From Dactylosporangium siamense (lineage in GTDB: Bacteria; Actinomycetota; Actinomycetes; Mycobacteriales; Micromonosporaceae): 64,000 bases of DNA. The stretch lies in assembly GCF_016862795.1 (NCBI RefSeq), contig NZ_BONQ01000055.1:1-64000 (forward strand). Reading direction: 5' to 3'. The notes beneath the pieces were generated by a model, which saw only the letters and a program-made list of their open reading frames with translations, made no database searches and was not told the DNA's origin. The position numbers and the translations under genes are program-made. Positions 1-8,491 of this stretch are shown piece by piece; position 1 is the stretch's first letter, and every line of letters starts with the position of its first letter.

Positions 1-884
1 GCCGCCGGCATCTGGTAGGTGAACGTGACGGCCACCGACAGGCCCGCCGGGGTCGTGACGATCAGGTTCTTCGCGCCGACCGTGCCGGCCGGGCTGACCG
101 CGGTGATCTGGGTGGCGGAGTCGACGTTGAACGACGTCGCGGCGACGCCGCCGAACGTGACCGCCGTGGCGCCGGTGAGGTTCGTGCCGGTGATGACCAC
201 GGAACTGCCGCCGAGCGTGCTGCCGCTGTTCGGCGACAGCGAGGACACCACCGGCGCGGGCACCGCGTACGTGAACGGTGTCGCGGTCGAGGCGCCGCCG
301 GGAGTGGTGACGACGACGTTCTTCGCGCCCGCCGTGCCGGCCGGGCTGACCGCGGTGATCTGGGTGGCGCTGTCCACGGTGTACGACGTCGCGGCGACAC
401 CGCCGAACGTCACGGCGGAGGCTCCGGTCAACCCGGTGCCGGTGATGACCACCGACGTGCCGCCGGCGGTGCTGCCGGTGCTCGGCGACAGCGCCGACAC
501 GACCGGTTGGGGTGCGTAGGTGAACTGCGGTCCCCCGCTGGACGGGCCGCACAGCGCGGTGGTGACGACGACCGCCACGGCGCCGGCGGCGTGCTCCGGC
601 GCGGTGGCGGTGATCTGGGTGGCGCTGACGACGACGACCGAGGTGGCGGCGGCGCCGCCGAACGTCACAGTGGTCGCGCCGGTGAAGTCGGTGCCGGTGA
701 TGGTGACCGTCGTGCCCGCGGCGCCGGCGGTCGGGCTCACCGCCGTCACGACGGGCACCTCGGCGGCCTGCACGAGACGCGCGGCGCCGGTCTCCGCCTG
801 GGCCGGTGCCACGGCTACCGCCGATGACAGTACGAACAGGCCGGCGGCGAGAACGCCTGCCCAGACCCGGTACAAAGCGGACAT
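1..884 (-). CDS. Secreted IPT/TIG-repeat protein (C-terminus beyond window)
   Basis: Read on the minus strand from an ATG at 884, this opens with a signal peptide (hydrophobic stretch GVLAAGLFVL, cleavage probably after PAQA near residue 30). About 85-residue Ig-like IPT/TIG repeats follow, each with the motif VT.ITGT.FTGAT.VTFGG. At least three repeats are visible, with a DNA period of about 254 bp (equivalent segments near 149, 402 and 657), so they are homologous at the DNA level too. The reading frame stays open to position 1, so the protein is truncated by the window. IPT domains usually serve as surface adhesion or spacer modules. No catalytic domain is visible in this part. Substrate or partner is unknown. 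Confidence 0.8.
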   Translation of the reverse strand, partial: MSALYRVWAGVLAAGLFVLSSAVAVAPAQAETGAARLVQAAEVPVVTAVSPTAGAAGTTVTITGTDFTGATTVTFGGAAATSVVVVSATQITATAPEHAAGAVAVVVTTALCGPSSGGPQFTYAPQPVVSALSPSTGSTAGGTSVVITGTGLTGASAVTFGGVAATSYTVDSATQITAVSPAGTAGAKNVVVTTPGGASTATPFTYAVPAPVVSSLSPNSGSTLGGSSVVITGTNLTGATAVTFGGVAATSFNVDSATQITAVSPAGTVGAKNLIVTTPAGLSVAVTFTYQMPA

Positions 885-1024
885 GGTTCCCCCGAACACC
901 GGCTGCTGATATCACCAGCAAGCTAGTCGAAAATGCGCATATTTATCGCGAATCGACAATCCTGCCACCGGGGAAGCAGCTCCGGCCCGGGTCGAAAGTC
1001 TGGACGACGCAAAGCGCCGTCGCA

Positions 1025-1186
1025 GTGAACGGCCCGGGCGAGACGTTGGCCGAGACCGTCGCGGCGAGCCTGGAACGGCTCGCCGAGCAGCTCGGCACCG
1101 GGCAGGACGCCGGTGACTCCTACGGCGTCCTGCTCAGCCTGTACCGCGCCGACGTCCCGGACCTGCCGGAGGACACAAAGGACTGA
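1025..1186 (+). CDS. Small hypothetical acidic protein
   Basis: A 53-residue ORF starting at GTG 1025, with almost every third base G or C, which argues that it is coding. The product is helical and acidic (ETLAETVAASLERLAEQL... ending DLPEDTKD). The frame is open further upstream, but codon bias falls off there, so I start at 1025. No strong ribosome-binding site is visible. I do not recognise the family. An antisense ORF over the same DNA has no supporting features. Confidence 0.4.
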   Translation: MNGPGETLAETVAASLERLAEQLGTGQDAGDSYGVLLSLYRADVPDLPEDTKD

Positions 1187-1240
1187 ACGCAACCGGTTAC
1201 GCGACTGCCCGTTGCCGGGTGCCGCCGACGCGAAACGCGC

Positions 1241-1885
1241 TCAGGCGGAGTCCGGCGCGTACTGCTGCACGCCCATCGCGATCGCCGCGGCGATGTCCTC
1301 GTCACTGGTGCCCCAGGCCGCCTGGATCACCGCGCCCCAGGCGTGGCACGCGCCGATCGCGAACTCCTTCACCTCGGGCAGGCTCTCCCACGTCGCCGGG
1401 TCCAGGTCGGCGCCGTGCAGGTGCCGGTCCAGGCCGAACAGCGCGATGTCCCAGCCGCCGCCGATGCCGATCGTGCCGCCGGGCCCGTACTGGCGCACCA
1501 TCTCGTCGATGAACCCGGCCGGCGAGGAGTGCTCCAGCTCCAGCACGGTGCCGTCGTCGCCGTCGGGCGTGAGGCGCAGCTCGACCTCGGTGTCCACGCC
1601 CCCGCCGAAGGACCAGGTCACCTGCAGCAGGCGCGGCTGCTCGCAGCGCACGATCTCGCCACCGGCGTTGTCCTTGATCTGGAACCGGCCGCCCAGGCGC
1701 AGGTCGCCGTCGACCTGGCCCAGCCAGCGGGCCAGCCGTGAGGGGTCGGTGCAGGCATCCCACACGTCCTCGATCGTGGCGGGGTACCTGCGGCGCAACA
1801 GCACCGAACGGCCCTCGCCCGAAGCGACCGGGTGGTTGCCGATCGCGCGGTGCGCGGCGTTGATCTGGTTGACGATGTCGGTCAC
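1241..1885 (-). CDS. AHSA1/SRPBCC-domain protein
   Basis: A 214-residue protein with the START-like AHSA1 fold. The N-terminal half shows the typical R-x-Y-P-A-T-I-E-D-V-W-D-A-C-T-D-P and L-A-R-W-L-G pattern at about residues 33-56, then G-G-R-F-Q-I and a C-terminal helical extension. Such proteins bind hydrophobic ligands or act as co-chaperone-like factors, and the ligand cannot be told from sequence. The ATG overlaps the stop of the ArsR gene by 4 nt (ATGA, 1882-1885), so the pair is translationally coupled. ArsR plus AHSA1 is a common actinobacterial toxin-antitoxin-like or stress pair, and the regulator probably controls both genes. Confidence 0.85.
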   Translation of the reverse strand: MTDIVNQINAAHRAIGNHPVASGEGRSVLLRRRYPATIEDVWDACTDPSRLARWLGQVDGDLRLGGRFQIKDNAGGEIVRCEQPRLLQVTWSFGGGVDTEVELRLTPDGDDGTVLELEHSSPAGFIDEMVRQYGPGGTIGIGGGWDIALFGLDRHLHGADLDPATWESLPEVKEFAIGACHAWGAVIQAAWGTSDEDIAAAIAMGVQQYAPDSA

Positions 1886-2232
1886 GATCTGGGCCCTTCT
1901 GGAGGAGTCGGTGGTGTGCGCCTGCCCCGGGCGAGCTCGGTGCCCAGCGCGTCCAGCCGCTGCGACCAGAACCCGCGGAACCGCTCGAGCCAGGCGTCGA
2001 CCTCTTGCAGCGGCGCGGCGTCCACGGCATACAGGCGGCGGGTGCCGTCGGCGCGCACGGTCGCGAATCCGGACTCCCGCAGCACCTTCAGGTGTTGTGA
2101 CACCGCCGGCTGGGAGATCCCGAACTCCGCCCGCACGGCGTCACTGACCGCGCCGGCGGGCTGTTCCCCGTCGGCGAGCAGCTCCAGGATCCGGCGCCGC
2201 ACCGGGTCGCCGAGCACGTCGAACGCATGCAC
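1882..2232 (-). CDS. ArsR-family transcriptional regulator
   Basis: A 116-residue winged-helix repressor. Residues 5-85 form the ArsR HTH with L-G-D-P-V-R-R-R-I-L-E-L-L at the start and the recognition helix region I-S-Q-P-A-V-S-Q-H-L-K-V-L. No cysteine pair typical of metal sensing is present, so it belongs to the non-metal subgroup usually paired with AHSA1 proteins. It overlaps the downstream AHSA1 gene by 4 nt. A short promoter region of about 30 bp separates it from the end of the debranching-enzyme gene, so any operator must lie around 2233-2264 (AT-rich segment GGCTTATATAAGTCAAGG). Confidence 0.9.
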   Translation of the reverse strand: MHAFDVLGDPVRRRILELLADGEQPAGAVSDAVRAEFGISQPAVSQHLKVLRESGFATVRADGTRRLYAVDAAPLQEVDAWLERFRGFWSQRLDALGTELARGRRTPPTPPEGPRS

Positions 2233-2264
2233 GGCACGACAATGTCACCCCTGGCTTATATAAG

Positions 2265-4205
2265 TCAAGGCTGAACTATGGTGAGCCCGGCCGGACCGTC
2301 GTGGACGGTGACCGCTCCATCGGCCGAGATGCTCACGTCGAGCTCGCCGCCGCCGACCCGCAGGCCCCGCACCCGGTAGGCGCCGACCGGCGACGGGCTG
2401 AGCGGGGCGAGCCGCAGGAGGCCGGCGGGCATGTCGACGTCCAGGCCGAGCAGCGCGGTCAGCACCGCCGGGCCGGCCGCCGCGGCCCACGCCTGCGGCC
2501 GGCAGGACGCCGGGTAGGGTGCCGGGCCGTCGTCGCCGCCGAAGAGCTCCGGCAGCCGGAAGTCGAACCGTGCGGCGGCGTCCAGCACCGCCCGGATCAC
2601 CACGGCCGCATCCTGCCGGTGTCCGTCGCGGACCAGGCCGAGCAGGGCGATCGCGGTGTCGTGCGGCCAGACCGAGCCGAGGTGGTAGGACAGGAAGTTG
2701 TACCCGGCTGAGGACGGCGCGATGGTCCGGATGCCGAACGGTGACCGCAGCCCGGCGAGGTGCCCGGCGACCCGGGCGCTCTCCCCCGGCGTGAGCAGGC
2801 CGGTGCCGAGCAGGTGGCCGATGTTCGAGGTGATGCTGTCGACCTGTTCGCCGGCGCCGTCGAGCGCGACCGCGGGATAACCGCCGGGGCACCAGAACGC
2901 CGAGCGGAACCGCTCCGCGAGCCCCCGCGCCCAGTCGCGCCACCCGGCGGCCCCCGGGCGGCCGAACGCCTCCAGCAGCCAGGCGCCGTCCACGGCGGCG
3001 CGGTAGGCGTACCCCTGGACCTCACACAACGCCAAGGGCCCCTTCGCGATGCGACCGTCGGCGTGCTGGACGCCGTCGCCGGAGTCCTTCCAGCCGTGGT
3101 TGGCGAGGCCCTTCGCGCTGGACTGGTAGGCGATGAAGCCGTCGTGGCCGGCGAGCCAGGCCAGGGCCCGTTCGACGTGCGGCAGCAGCGGCTCGACCTC
3201 CGCGGCCGGCAGGCCCCAGCGGTACGCGTCGGCGGCGGTGCTGACGAACAGCGCGGTGGCGTCGACCGTGCCGTAGTAGACCGGCGGCAGCCAGTGGGCG
3301 GCGTCGACAGGGCGCACCTCGTGCAGGATCTTGCCGGGCTCCTCGTCGGTCTCCGGGTCGTGCCGGACGCCCTGCCGGCCCGCGAGCGCGCGCAGCGTCC
3401 CGGCGGCCACGGCCGTGCCGAGCGGCAGGGCCAGCCGGGCGGCCCAGAGCGAGTCGCGGCCGAACAGGGTGAGATACCAGGGGCTGCCCGCCGCGTAATA
3501 GACGTGCTCGCCGTCGGCGTGCCGCAGCGCGTCGAGGTCCTCCACGCCGGTGCGCACGAGGGCGTCGAGCCGGCGGTCGTCGGCGGTGACGCGCAGCCGG
3601 CTGGGCTCGGCGACCCGGGTGATCGGCGCGACGTCGGTGCGGGTGAAGCCCAGCAGCACGCTCCAGCTGTCCCGGGGCGCGACGGTGACCCGCCAGCGCA
3701 GCGCCCCGGCGGCGTCCGGCGCCGGGTCCGCCGTGACGGAGACCCGCATCCCGTCCCGCGCCGCGGCCGGGGTGCCGCCGAGGTCCACAGTGGACCCGGT
3801 ATCCCTGCCGTCCTTCACCGCGCCCATGGTCGCGTAATCGGTTTCGCACGTCGCGGCGATCTCGACGGTGAGCGTCGCGTGGGACAGGTTGGTCAGGGTG
3901 AGGGTCTCGGTGCCGCCGCGCGGCCCGACCTCGCGGCGGCGATCGAGCGTGACGGTCGGGTCGGGCCCGTCGTCGCCGAGGGCGGGCAGCACCGCGGTGA
4001 ACCGGGCCGAGGCCGCGCCCGTCCGGCGGACCTGGACCGGGACCGGTTCGGCGCCCTCGACGGTCACGATCAGCCTGGACAGCACCCGGCGGTCGTCGAC
4101 GTAGAGACCGTCGGCACCGCCGCGGAGCTGGCCCGAACGGTCGGAGAGCCAGGTCGCCGGTGCGGCGACACACGTCACGTGCTCATGCAGGTAGGGCTGC
4201 GCCAT
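2265..4205 (-). CDS. Glycogen-debranching-type amylo-alpha-1,6-glucosidase
   Basis: 646 residues from ATG 4205, preceded by the Shine-Dalgarno AGAGGA. An upstream in-frame ATG at 4397 would run through the operators and the lacI gene and is rejected. Residues about 5-195 match the N-terminal beta domain of bacterial/archaeal debranching enzymes. Residues about 235-620 form the (alpha/alpha)6 barrel, with F-G-R-D-S at 248-252, the N-H-G-W-K-D-S-G-D motif at 369-377 and S-V-W-P-H-D-T later. No signal peptide, so it is cytosolic. It is divergent from lacI and the ABC importer, which suggests it processes imported branched alpha-glucans or oligosaccharides. Two LacI-type palindromes lie directly upstream. 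Confidence 0.88.
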   Translation of the reverse strand: MAQPYLHEHVTCVAAPATWLSDRSGQLRGGADGLYVDDRRVLSRLIVTVEGAEPVPVQVRRTGAASARFTAVLPALGDDGPDPTVTLDRRREVGPRGGTETLTLTNLSHATLTVEIAATCETDYATMGAVKDGRDTGSTVDLGGTPAAARDGMRVSVTADPAPDAAGALRWRVTVAPRDSWSVLLGFTRTDVAPITRVAEPSRLRVTADDRRLDALVRTGVEDLDALRHADGEHVYYAAGSPWYLTLFGRDSLWAARLALPLGTAVAAGTLRALAGRQGVRHDPETDEEPGKILHEVRPVDAAHWLPPVYYGTVDATALFVSTAADAYRWGLPAAEVEPLLPHVERALAWLAGHDGFIAYQSSAKGLANHGWKDSGDGVQHADGRIAKGPLALCEVQGYAYRAAVDGAWLLEAFGRPGAAGWRDWARGLAERFRSAFWCPGGYPAVALDGAGEQVDSITSNIGHLLGTGLLTPGESARVAGHLAGLRSPFGIRTIAPSSAGYNFLSYHLGSVWPHDTAIALLGLVRDGHRQDAAVVIRAVLDAAARFDFRLPELFGGDDGPAPYPASCRPQAWAAAAGPAVLTALLGLDVDMPAGLLRLAPLSPSPVGAYRVRGLRVGGGELDVSISADGAVTVHDGPAGLTIVQP

Positions 4206-4256
4206 GGGGTCCTCTTGACAAGCCGGTGGTGGGGTGAGACTGTCCGGACATCCATG

Positions 4257-4268
4257 TTGAACGTTCAA
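4257..4268. promoter_or_regulatory. LacI-type operator TTGAACGTTCAA, copy 1
   Basis: Perfect 12-bp palindrome with a central CG, 52 bp upstream of the debranching-enzyme start. A second identical copy lies 35 bp away at 4292. This is the usual form of a LacI-family operator, and the divergent lacI gene at 4324 is the obvious candidate regulator. Confidence 0.75.
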
Positions 4269-4291
4269 ACCGGCAATCCGCAACACCTGAT

Positions 4292-4303
4292 TTGAACGTT
4301 CAA
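4292..4303. promoter_or_regulatory. LacI-type operator TTGAACGTTCAA, copy 2
   Basis: Exact repeat of the palindrome at 4257-4268, ending 20 bp before the lacI start codon. Two operators flanking the divergent promoters would allow looping or co-operative repression of both directions, including autoregulation. Confidence 0.75.
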
Positions 4304-4323
4304 CACGACATTGGGAGGAAACC

Positions 4324-5328
4324 ATGCACCCGCCGACCGTCGAGGACGTCGCACGGGCCGCCGGCGTGTCCCGGCAGACCGTGTCCAACGTGCTCAACGC
4401 GCCGCAGCGGGTGCGGCCCGAGACCCGGGCCCGGGTCGAGACGGCGATCGAGCAGCTCGGCTACCGGCCCAACCGGGTCGCGCAGTCCCTGCGGGCCGCC
4501 ACCTCACGCATGATCGGCTACCGGATCGAGCCGATGCACCCGCACGCCCTGGGCAGCATCCACGACCGCTTCCTGCACGCCCTCGCCGAGGCCGGCCGGG
4601 CCGCCGACCGTCACCTGCTGCTGTTCACCGCCGACGACCCGCAGGACGAGGTCGCCAACGTGCAGGCCCTGCACCGGGCCGGCGCGATCGACGGGGTGGT
4701 GCTCTACGGCATCCAGTCCGGCGACCCGCGACCGCCGGGGCTGCGCCAGCTGCGCATCCCGTTCGCCGCGTTCGGCCGGACCGGCGCCGACGCCGAGCAC
4801 CCGTGGGTCGACATCGACAACGCCGCCGGCACGGCCGCCGCGGTCGAGCACCTCGTCACCGGTGGCCACCGGCGCATCGCGTTCGTCGGCTACCCGCAGG
4901 GCGCGGCGGTCGGCGACCGGCGCGCCGACGGCTGGCGCACCGCCCTGGACCAGCACGGCCTGCTCGACGGCTCGCACCACCTCGACCTGCGCGGCGAGGA
5001 CTCCCTCGCCACCGGGTCGCGGCTGGCGGAGGTGCTGCTGGACCACCCCACCCCACCCACCGCCGTCGTCGCCGCCACCGACACGCTCGCCGCGGGCGTG
5101 CTGCGCACCGTGCGGCAACGGCACGCCCGGCTCGCCGTCGTCGGCTTCGACGACACCCCGACCGCCGGCGCCCTCGACCTGTCCAGCGTGCGGCAGCCGA
5201 TCGAGGCCGTCGGCCACGCGATGATCCGCGCCCTGCTCGGCCCCGTCCCGGGCGAGACGCCCGGCGAGCCGACCGGGCAACTGCTGGCACCCGAGCTGAT
5301 CGTCCGGGCCTCCAGCGCCCCGCATTGA
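4324..5328 (+). CDS. LacI-family transcriptional regulator (sugar island 1)
   Basis: 334 residues with the ribosome-binding site GGGAGGAA before ATG 4324. Residues 4-50 are the LacI HTH and hinge (TVEDVARAAGVSRQTVSNVLN...), and residues about 60-330 are the periplasmic-binding-protein-like effector domain. The linker SLRAATSRMIGYRIEP replaces the common TIG motif. Downstream, with 32 bp between, is the sugar-binding lipoprotein gene, so the regulator and importer are likely co-transcribed. Effector is unknown, probably an alpha-glucoside given the neighbouring debranching enzyme. Confidence 0.92.
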   Translation: MHPPTVEDVARAAGVSRQTVSNVLNAPQRVRPETRARVETAIEQLGYRPNRVAQSLRAATSRMIGYRIEPMHPHALGSIHDRFLHALAEAGRAADRHLLLFTADDPQDEVANVQALHRAGAIDGVVLYGIQSGDPRPPGLRQLRIPFAAFGRTGADAEHPWVDIDNAAGTAAAVEHLVTGGHRRIAFVGYPQGAAVGDRRADGWRTALDQHGLLDGSHHLDLRGEDSLATGSRLAEVLLDHPTPPTAVVAATDTLAAGVLRTVRQRHARLAVVGFDDTPTAGALDLSSVRQPIEAVGHAMIRALLGPVPGETPGEPTGQLLAPELIVRASSAPH

Positions 5329-5360
5329 GTGTTTCTCCGACCCCCCTGGGAGCGACCGCC

Positions 5361-6581
5361 ATGATCCGACCATCCCGCCTGCTGACCATCCTGCTGTCCA
5401 CCGTGCTGCTCACCGCCGCCTGCGGCGACGACGGCGGCGGCGGCACCGAGGGCAACGCCACCGGCGCCAAGCTCACGATGTTCGCGTTCTCCTCCTCCCC
5501 CGCCGAGGACGCCGTGCTGCGCAAGGCCGTCGACGACTACAACAAGCAGGGCCGCAACACCGTCGACCTGAAGGTTCTGCCCGAATACGACACGGCACTG
5601 ACCACCGCGCTGTCCGGCGGCGAACCACCGGACGTCTTCTACGTCAACGACAACAAGCTGCCCGACTTCGGCAAGAACGGCGTCCTCGAGCCGATCGGCG
5701 ACAAGGTCGACAACCCCGGCGACTTCTACGACACGCTCAAGCAGTCCTTCACCTACAAGGGCACCTACTACTGCGCGCCGAAGGACTTCTCGACGCTGCA
5801 GCTGGTCTACAACACCGCCGACTTCACCGCCGCCGGCCTCACCCCGCCGACGACCTGGGACGAGCTGACCGCGGCCGCGAAGGCACTGACCAAGCCGGGG
5901 CACCCGGGTCTCGTCCTCGGGCCGGAGTTCTACCGCTGGGGCGTGTTCATGGCGCAGGCCGGCGCCTGGCCGACGAACGACGACGTCACCAAGATGACGA
6001 TGGACACCGCGGAGATGCGCACCGCCCTGCAGTACGTGACCGACAACCACAAGGCCGGCTGGTTCGGCACCCCGGCGGCGGTCGGCGCGGGCTGGGGCGG
6101 CGAGGCGTTCGGCAAGGCGCTCACCTCCATGACGATCGAGGGCAACTGGATCGTCGGGGCGATGAAGAACGACTTCCCGAACACGAAGTACGCCGTCGCC
6201 GAACTCCCCGCCGGCCCCAAGGGCAAGGGCACCATGTCGTACTCGGTCTGCTACGGCGTGGCCAAGGCGGCCAAGAACAAGGCCGCCGCGCTCGACTTCG
6301 TCAAGTTCCTCACCTCGCCCGACGAGCAGTACACCGTCACCAAGGAGTTCCCGGTCATGCCGTCGCGCAAGTCCCTCGCGGACAAGTGGCTGGCCGACAA
6401 GCCGGAGCTCAAGGCGTTCGTCGCCGGCGGCGACTACGCGAAGAAGTCCGTGTTCGTGCCCGGCTTCAGCACCGCGATCGACACGTTCAACGACGGGATC
6501 CAGGGCCTCGCCAAGGGCAACAAGCAGGTCGGCGACGTCATCACCAGCACGCAGAAAGCCGGGACCGACATCCTCGGCTGA
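5361..6581 (+). CDS. Sugar ABC transporter substrate-binding lipoprotein (MalE-like)
   Basis: 406 residues from ATG 5361 (GGGAG upstream). A lipoprotein signal peptide ends in the lipobox L-T-A-A-C with the lipid-anchored Cys at residue 21, then a Gly-rich linker. The mature protein has the family-1 extracellular solute-binding fold (features such as PDVFYVND, WDELTAAAKALT, EGNWIVGAMK). It should capture an oligosaccharide outside the membrane and deliver it to the two permeases that follow. No ATPase is encoded here, so a shared MsiK-type ATPase elsewhere is probably used, as is usual in actinomycetes. Confidence 0.92.
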   Translation: MIRPSRLLTILLSTVLLTAACGDDGGGGTEGNATGAKLTMFAFSSSPAEDAVLRKAVDDYNKQGRNTVDLKVLPEYDTALTTALSGGEPPDVFYVNDNKLPDFGKNGVLEPIGDKVDNPGDFYDTLKQSFTYKGTYYCAPKDFSTLQLVYNTADFTAAGLTPPTTWDELTAAAKALTKPGHPGLVLGPEFYRWGVFMAQAGAWPTNDDVTKMTMDTAEMRTALQYVTDNHKAGWFGTPAAVGAGWGGEAFGKALTSMTIEGNWIVGAMKNDFPNTKYAVAELPAGPKGKGTMSYSVCYGVAKAAKNKAAALDFVKFLTSPDEQYTVTKEFPVMPSRKSLADKWLADKPELKAFVAGGDYAKKSVFVPGFSTAIDTFNDGIQGLAKGNKQVGDVITSTQKAGTDILG

Positions 6582-6592
6582 TCCTCTCGACC

Positions 6593-6626
6593 GGGGCCGC
6601 CGCCGTCCCCCCGCGGTGGCGGCCCC
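6593..6626 (+). promoter_or_regulatory. Intercistronic stem-loop between binding protein and permease genes
   Basis: GGGGCCGCC and GGCGGCCCC form a 9-bp GC stem in the 63-bp gap after the binding-protein gene. There is no U-tract. Hairpins here are known to favour a high binding-protein to permease ratio by partial termination or mRNA protection. That role is inferred. Confidence 0.5.
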
Positions 6627-6644
6627 TCCCCCTGGGAGTCCCGC

Positions 6645-7652
6645 ATGTCACGCATCCACGGCCGGCAGGGACTGGCCGGCTGGCTCTTCATGTCCCCCGC
6701 GATCATCGGACTCGGCGTGTTCATGGTCGCGCCGATCGCCCTCGCCCTGTGGGTCAGCTTCCGCGACTGGAGCGGGCTCACCCCGCTCGGCGCCTCCGAA
6801 CCCGCCGGCGCCGCCAACTACGCCGATCTGCTGACCGACTCCAGCGTCGTGCGCGGTGACTTCGCCAAGAGCCTGCGCAACAACCTGTACTACGTGCTCG
6901 GCGTGGTGCCCGCGCAGACGTTCCTGGCGTTCCTGCTCGCGCTGGTCGTCAACGCCCGGCTGCTCAAGGGCCGCACGTTCTTCCGCACCGCGTTCTACTT
7001 CCCGTCGGTGACCAGCTCGATCGCGGTCGCGTTCATCTTCATCTTCCTGTTCAGCCCGACCGGCGTGGTCAACACCGTGCTGTCGGCGGTGCTGCCCGGC
7101 AAGGTCGACCTGGTCTGGCTCGACGACTCCGACGGGCTGCTGCACCTGCTGCTGCGCGCGGTCGGTGTCGACGCCGCACCGGGCGCGCTGCGCGGCGAGT
7201 TCATGGACCTGTCGTGGTGGGACTGGCTGTCCGGGCCCAGCGTCGCGCTCAGCTCCGTCATGATCCTCGCCACCTGGACCACCACCGGCACGTTCATGCT
7301 GATGTTCCTCGCCGGACTGCAGAACGTCCCCGAGGAGCTCGAGGAGGCCGCGTCCATCGACGGCGCCTCGCCCCGGCAGCGGTTCTTCCGCATCACCCTG
7401 CCACTGCTCAAGCCGACGCTGTTCCTGGTGCTGACCCTCGGCATCATCGGCACCTGGCAGGTCTTCGACCAGGTCTACGCGATGACGTCGGGCGGGCCGC
7501 AGAAGACCACGCTCACCCCGGCGTACCTCATCTACCGCGAAGGCTTCCAGAACAGTGCGATGGGCCGCGCCGCCGCCATCGCGTTCGTCGTGCTCGTCAT
7601 CATCCTGGTCTTCACCGGCGTGCAGCGCCTCGTGCTGCGGAAGGAGCGCTGA
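6645..7652 (+). CDS. Sugar ABC transporter permease (MalF-like)
   Basis: 335 residues with about six to seven hydrophobic segments starting near residue 10 (LAGWLFMSPAIIGLGVFMVA). The EAA loop characteristic of importer permeases appears as EEAASIDGASPRQRFFRITLP near residues 230-250, where the ATPase docks. An extra extracytoplasmic insertion after the third helix (about residues 150-190) is unusual but common in actinobacterial MalF homologues. Only 1 bp separates it from the next permease gene, so the two are co-translated. Confidence 0.93.
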   Translation: MSRIHGRQGLAGWLFMSPAIIGLGVFMVAPIALALWVSFRDWSGLTPLGASEPAGAANYADLLTDSSVVRGDFAKSLRNNLYYVLGVVPAQTFLAFLLALVVNARLLKGRTFFRTAFYFPSVTSSIAVAFIFIFLFSPTGVVNTVLSAVLPGKVDLVWLDDSDGLLHLLLRAVGVDAAPGALRGEFMDLSWWDWLSGPSVALSSVMILATWTTTGTFMLMFLAGLQNVPEELEEAASIDGASPRQRFFRITLPLLKPTLFLVLTLGIIGTWQVFDQVYAMTSGGPQKTTLTPAYLIYREGFQNSAMGRAAAIAFVVLVIILVFTGVQRLVLRKER

Positions 7653-7653
7653 C

Positions 7654-8484
7654 GTGGTGTTCAGAAGGGCGCTGCGCTACGGCCTGCTCATCGCCTTCGC
7701 CGTCGTGTTCATCTACCCGTTCCTGCTGTCACTGGGCACGTCGTTCAAGTCCCGGCCCGAGGTCGCGACGAGCTCGGTGTCCCCGTGGCCGCGCTCATTC
7801 GACCTGCGCGCGTGGACCGACGTCCTCGTGCACAGCGACTTTCCACTGTGGACGTTCAACTCGATCGTCGTGACGGTCGCCGCGACCCTCGGCCGGGTCT
7901 TCATCGACTCGCTCGCCGGCTACGCCCTGGCCCGCCTCAACTTCCGCGGCCGGGGCGTCCTCTTCGCCGGGATCATCTCCGTGCTCGCGGTGCCGCCGAT
8001 CGTGCTGACCGTGCCACGGTTCCTGGTGCTCAAGGAGCTGAGCCTGCTCAACTCCTACACCGGCCTGATCCTGCCGCTCGCGGTCGACGCGATGGGCATC
8101 TTCCTGATGCGGCAGTTCTTCGTCGAGCTGCCCCGCGAGCTGGAGGAGGCGGCCCGCATCGACGGCGCCTCGATCTTCCAGGCCTACTGGCACGTCGTGC
8201 TGCCCCTGGCCCGGCCCGCGCTGCTGACCCTGACGATCCTGTCGTTCCAGGGCGTGTGGAACGAATTCCTGATGCCGCTCATCGTGGTGCGGGCCAGTCC
8301 CTCGCACTGGACGCTCCCCTTTGGACTGTCCACGTTGGGCCGTGGCGGGGCGGGCGGGCAGAGCTTCGACTATCCGGTGATGATGGCCGGTTCCATCCTG
8401 ACCATCATCCCGGTGGCGATCGTGTTCGTCATTTTCCAGCGGTACTTCGTCCGCAGCGTCGCCAGCAGCGGCGTGAAGGGCTGA
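7654..8484 (+). CDS. Sugar ABC transporter permease (MalG-like)
   Basis: 276 residues from GTG 7654, chosen because GGAAGGAG lies just upstream and the previous gene stops at 7652. Six membrane segments and the EAA loop motif EEAARIDGASIFQAYWHVV are visible, followed by the MalG-type C-terminus (ending RYFVRSVASSGVKG). It pairs with the MalF-like protein to form the transmembrane channel of the importer. Confidence 0.93.
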   Translation: MVFRRALRYGLLIAFAVVFIYPFLLSLGTSFKSRPEVATSSVSPWPRSFDLRAWTDVLVHSDFPLWTFNSIVVTVAATLGRVFIDSLAGYALARLNFRGRGVLFAGIISVLAVPPIVLTVPRFLVLKELSLLNSYTGLILPLAVDAMGIFLMRQFFVELPRELEEAARIDGASIFQAYWHVVLPLARPALLTLTILSFQGVWNEFLMPLIVVRASPSHWTLPFGLSTLGRGGAGGQSFDYPVMMAGSILTIIPVAIVFVIFQRYFVRSVASSGVKG

Positions 8485-8491
8485 ACCGGTG

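Noticed and set aside
923-1192. Minus-strand 89-codon frame
   Set aside because: The plus strand has better codon bias here, and the minus product has no recognisable features.
2760-4295. Plus-strand frame of about 500 codons opposite the debranching enzyme
   Set aside because: High-GC antisense artefact. The minus strand shows the full enzyme with conserved motifs.
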